In this document: positions 8,176 through 9,816 of the stretch, piece after piece
How positions within the stretch are numbered: position 1 is the stretch's first letter
Layout of the letters: each line of letters starts with the position of its first letter
NCBI GenBank assembly: GCA_965368115.1
Contig: CBDULQ010000135.1
Span: 1-9,816, forward strand
DNA from: CBDULQ01 sp965368115
GTDB lineage: Bacteria; Pseudomonadota; Gammaproteobacteria; SZUA-229
DNA: 9,816 bases
Direction of reading: 5' to 3'
Made by a program: the position numbers and the translations under genes
Notes under the pieces: generated by a model
What the model saw: only the letters and a program-made list of their open reading frames with translations
Databases searched by the model: none
Told to the model about the DNA's origin: nothing

Positions 8176-8961
8176 TTACGCGCGATGTGCAGTAACATGC
8201 AAGCGATACCAGCCCGACTCATTTTCGACACCTATCGGCATGTCATACAGTTCGCTGAGGATATCATCTACCATGATGTCCCGTTTATTACCGTCCGCAA
8301 GTACACGCCCCTGCTTGAGCAATACCACACGCTCGATTTCCGGAATGATTTCTTCCACATGATGGGTCGTCAGTACCAGTGTGCGTGAGGCGTTACAAAG
8401 CGTTCGCATCAAACCTAATAACTGATATGCAGCCTGCACATCCAGACCGGTGCAGGGTTCATCGAAAATCAGTGTATCAGGTTCGTTGATCAATGCCCGC
8501 GCGACCAGCAGGCGGCGCTTCTGCCCGGTGGAAAGGCGTTGATACATGGTATCTGCAAACTCACCCATGCCGAGTTGTTGCAGAATCGCCTGCGCCCTGT
8601 TGTCCTGTTCAGCACTGGTCTGCAAATGGCCATGTGCGCCGATGGCGCCGAAGAAACCCGACAACACCACCTGCAAACCACTGGTATACGGCGTGTAGTC
8701 CTCTTGCAAATCCTGGGAGATGATACCCATGTGTTTACGCAATTCGACGACATCGATATTCTCTTTACCGAACATTTTCACATAGCTGTCGTCGCTGACT
8801 CGTGGATAGATATCACGCGCGAGAATTTTCAATAATGTACTTTTGCCGGCTCCGTTAGGTCCAAGTACGGCCATTTTTTCACCCTGATCGACACGCAGGG
8901 AAAACCCGTCCAGTACTTGACTGGAATGTCGATACACGGTGATGTTCTTAATATCGATCAT
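8176..8961 (-). CDS. ABC transporter ATP-binding protein, single domain, ModF-like context
   Basis: This 261-residue stand-alone nucleotide-binding domain has Walker A GPNGAGKST (34-42), Q-loop ISQD (81-84), a signature reading LSTGQ (143-147) instead of LSGGQ, Walker B TLIFDEP (163-169), D-loop TGLD (171-174) and switch His200 in TTHHVEE. All catalytic residues are present, so it should hydrolyse ATP. There are no membrane segments and no permease or binding protein is encoded with it. It starts 11 bases after the modC stop and is almost certainly cotranscribed with it. E. coli ModF is a two-domain ABC protein linked to molybdate genes; this could be a single-domain relative, or the ATPase of an unrelated importer. 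The ABC ATPase call is firm and the substrate is unknown. No clear ribosome binding site precedes the ATG. Its stop lies 2 bases from the metY terminator T tract. Confidence 0.9.
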   Translation of the reverse strand: MIDIKNITVYRHSSQVLDGFSLRVDQGEKMAVLGPNGAGKSTLLKILARDIYPRVSDDSYVKMFGKENIDVVELRKHMGIISQDLQEDYTPYTSGLQVVLSGFFGAIGAHGHLQTSAEQDNRAQAILQQLGMGEFADTMYQRLSTGQKRRLLVARALINEPDTLIFDEPCTGLDVQAAYQLLGLMRTLCNASRTLVLTTHHVEEIIPEIERVVLLKQGRVLADGNKRDIMVDDILSELYDMPIGVENESGWYRLHVTAHRA

Positions 8962-8972
8962 ACGTTTTATAT

Positions 8973-9816
8973 TCAGGATACCAGAGCTACACTTTTTACC
9001 TGAGCATACAGATACATGCCTTCCTGTAAACCCATGCCCATAGCCGACCTCCGGGTAATGCGCGACAGCAGGGTCTGTCCGTCACCGAGTTCCAGGCGCA
9101 CGATCATCTGCGTCGGATTGATGTCATGAGTATCGATCACCCGCGCCGGCAGAATATTGATGATACTGGTATCGGCGTGTGCACGCCGCGACAGACTGAC
9201 ATCGCGCGCCTGGATCTGTACCCGGGCACGACGACCAACCGGCAGGTCTTCACGACCGACCGCAATGCGCCCACCGTGCATGGATACCCAGGTCAGGTGA
9301 TAGGTTTCATCGTGCGACGACACCACACCTTCCAGCAAGGAAGCGGCATCGTCGTAGCTGGCCAGCGGTAGGTCCAGACGCGTCAACAGGCTGGCCGCCT
9401 CGCCTTCGGCCACCACCTTACCGTGTTCCAGCAAGACCATGTGATCAGCCAGACGTGCGACTTCGTTCGGATCATGCGACACATACAGTGAAGGAATACC
9501 GAATTCATCGTGCAGGTTTTCCAGGTAAGGCAGTATCGCCTGCTTGGCACCATGATCCAGTGCCGACAGGGGTTCGTCCATCAATAACACGTCAGGACTG
9601 GTAAGCAGGGCCCGGGCGATACCGACCCGCTGGCGCTCCCCGCCGGACAACCGATCCGGTGTTCGATCCAGCTTGTCGTCGATACCCAGTAACGACACAA
9701 CGTCATCCAGTTTGATCCGACGTTGTGCCGCTGGAATGCGTTGCCAGCCATAGGTCAGGTTTTTATATACATTCATGTGCGGAAACAGACTCGCTTCCTG
9801 AAACACATAACCCAGT
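8973..9816 (-). CDS. modC: Molybdate ABC transporter ATP-binding protein ModC (5' end outside window)
   Basis: ModC is the cytosolic ATPase of the ModABC high-affinity molybdate importer. The frame stays open to the right edge: the codons before the GTG at 9804-9806 read Leu-Gly-Tyr, so this Val belongs to the family GYVFQEA Q-loop block and is not a start. Walker A and roughly the first 80 residues are missing. Seen here, counting from that Val as 1, are VFQEASLFPHMNV (1-13), signature LSGGERQR (53-60), Walker B VLLMDEPLSALD (72-83) and switch-region YVSHDPNEVARLADH. The C-terminal molbindin (TOBE/MOP) domain includes VQIQARDVSLS, the SIINILPARV strand and the terminal YLYAQVKSVALV, close to E. 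coli ModC, and it separates ModC from other ABC ATPases. modB and modA are expected beyond the right edge. Confidence 0.95.
   Translation of the reverse strand, partial: LGYVFQEASLFPHMNVYKNLTYGWQRIPAAQRRIKLDDVVSLLGIDDKLDRTPDRLSGGERQRVGIARALLTSPDVLLMDEPLSALDHGAKQAILPYLENLHDEFGIPSLYVSHDPNEVARLADHMVLLEHGKVVAEGEAASLLTRLDLPLASYDDAASLLEGVVSSHDETYHLTWVSMHGGRIAVGREDLPVGRRARVQIQARDVSLSRRAHADTSIINILPARVIDTHDINPTQMIVRLELGDGQTLLSRITRRSAMGMGLQEGMYLYAQVKSVALVS

Noticed and set aside
9804..9806. GTG as the start of a short ModC
   Set aside because: The frame stays open beyond it and the preceding codons complete the family GYVFQEA motif, so the gene is simply cut by the window edge.

Overview
The window reads as a chromosomal segment of a gammaproteobacterium with moderate GC, probably outside the Enterobacterales. 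Three things point that way. GshB, YqgE/AlgH and RuvX are close to the E. coli/Pseudomonas types. The order gshB - tonB - yqgE(algH) - ruvX - pyrR - pyrB - pyrC' is, from memory, the order on Pseudomonas chromosomes. Aspartate carbamoyltransferase is the long form paired with a degenerate dihydroorotase, not the enteric pyrBI pair. There is no phage, transposon, CRISPR, rRNA or tRNA signal. This is a core-genome region.

Layout. (1) Bases 37-6694, plus strand: eight tightly packed genes, gshB, apbE, tonB-like, yqgE, ruvX, pyrR, pyrB and pyrC'. Five of the seven junctions overlap by 1-4 bases and the others are 2 and 7 bases apart, so most or all of the block is probably one transcription unit. 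A perfect TATAAT lies just before gshB at the left edge. (2) 6695-6860: a 166-base gap, AT-rich at its right end, probably carrying the promoter of the next gene. (3) 6861-8132, plus strand: metY, O-acetylhomoserine sulfhydrylase, ended by a strong intrinsic terminator at 8140-8174. (4) 8176-9816, minus strand: modC, cut by the right edge, followed after 11 bases by a single-domain ABC ATPase that may be ModF-like. They converge on metY.

Function. GshB makes glutathione. ApbE covalently attaches FMN to periplasmic or membrane-bound flavoproteins. The TonB-like protein spans the inner membrane and should energise an outer-membrane partner. YqgE is of unknown biochemistry. RuvX processes the 16S rRNA 5' end or Holliday junctions. 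PyrB with the catalytically dead PyrC' should form the Pseudomonas-type ATCase holoenzyme of de novo pyrimidine synthesis, with PyrR as UMP/uracil-related regulator or enzyme. MetY assimilates sulfide into homocysteine. ModC energises molybdate uptake.

I see no wholly new system. The points most worth a second look are the loss of nearly all metal ligands in PyrC', the apparent loss of the RNA-contact patch in PyrR with no room for an attenuator before pyrB, a glutamine-rich TonB without ExbBD nearby, the lipoprotein ApbE inside this otherwise conserved block, and the unpaired ABC ATPase with an LSTGQ signature behind modC.
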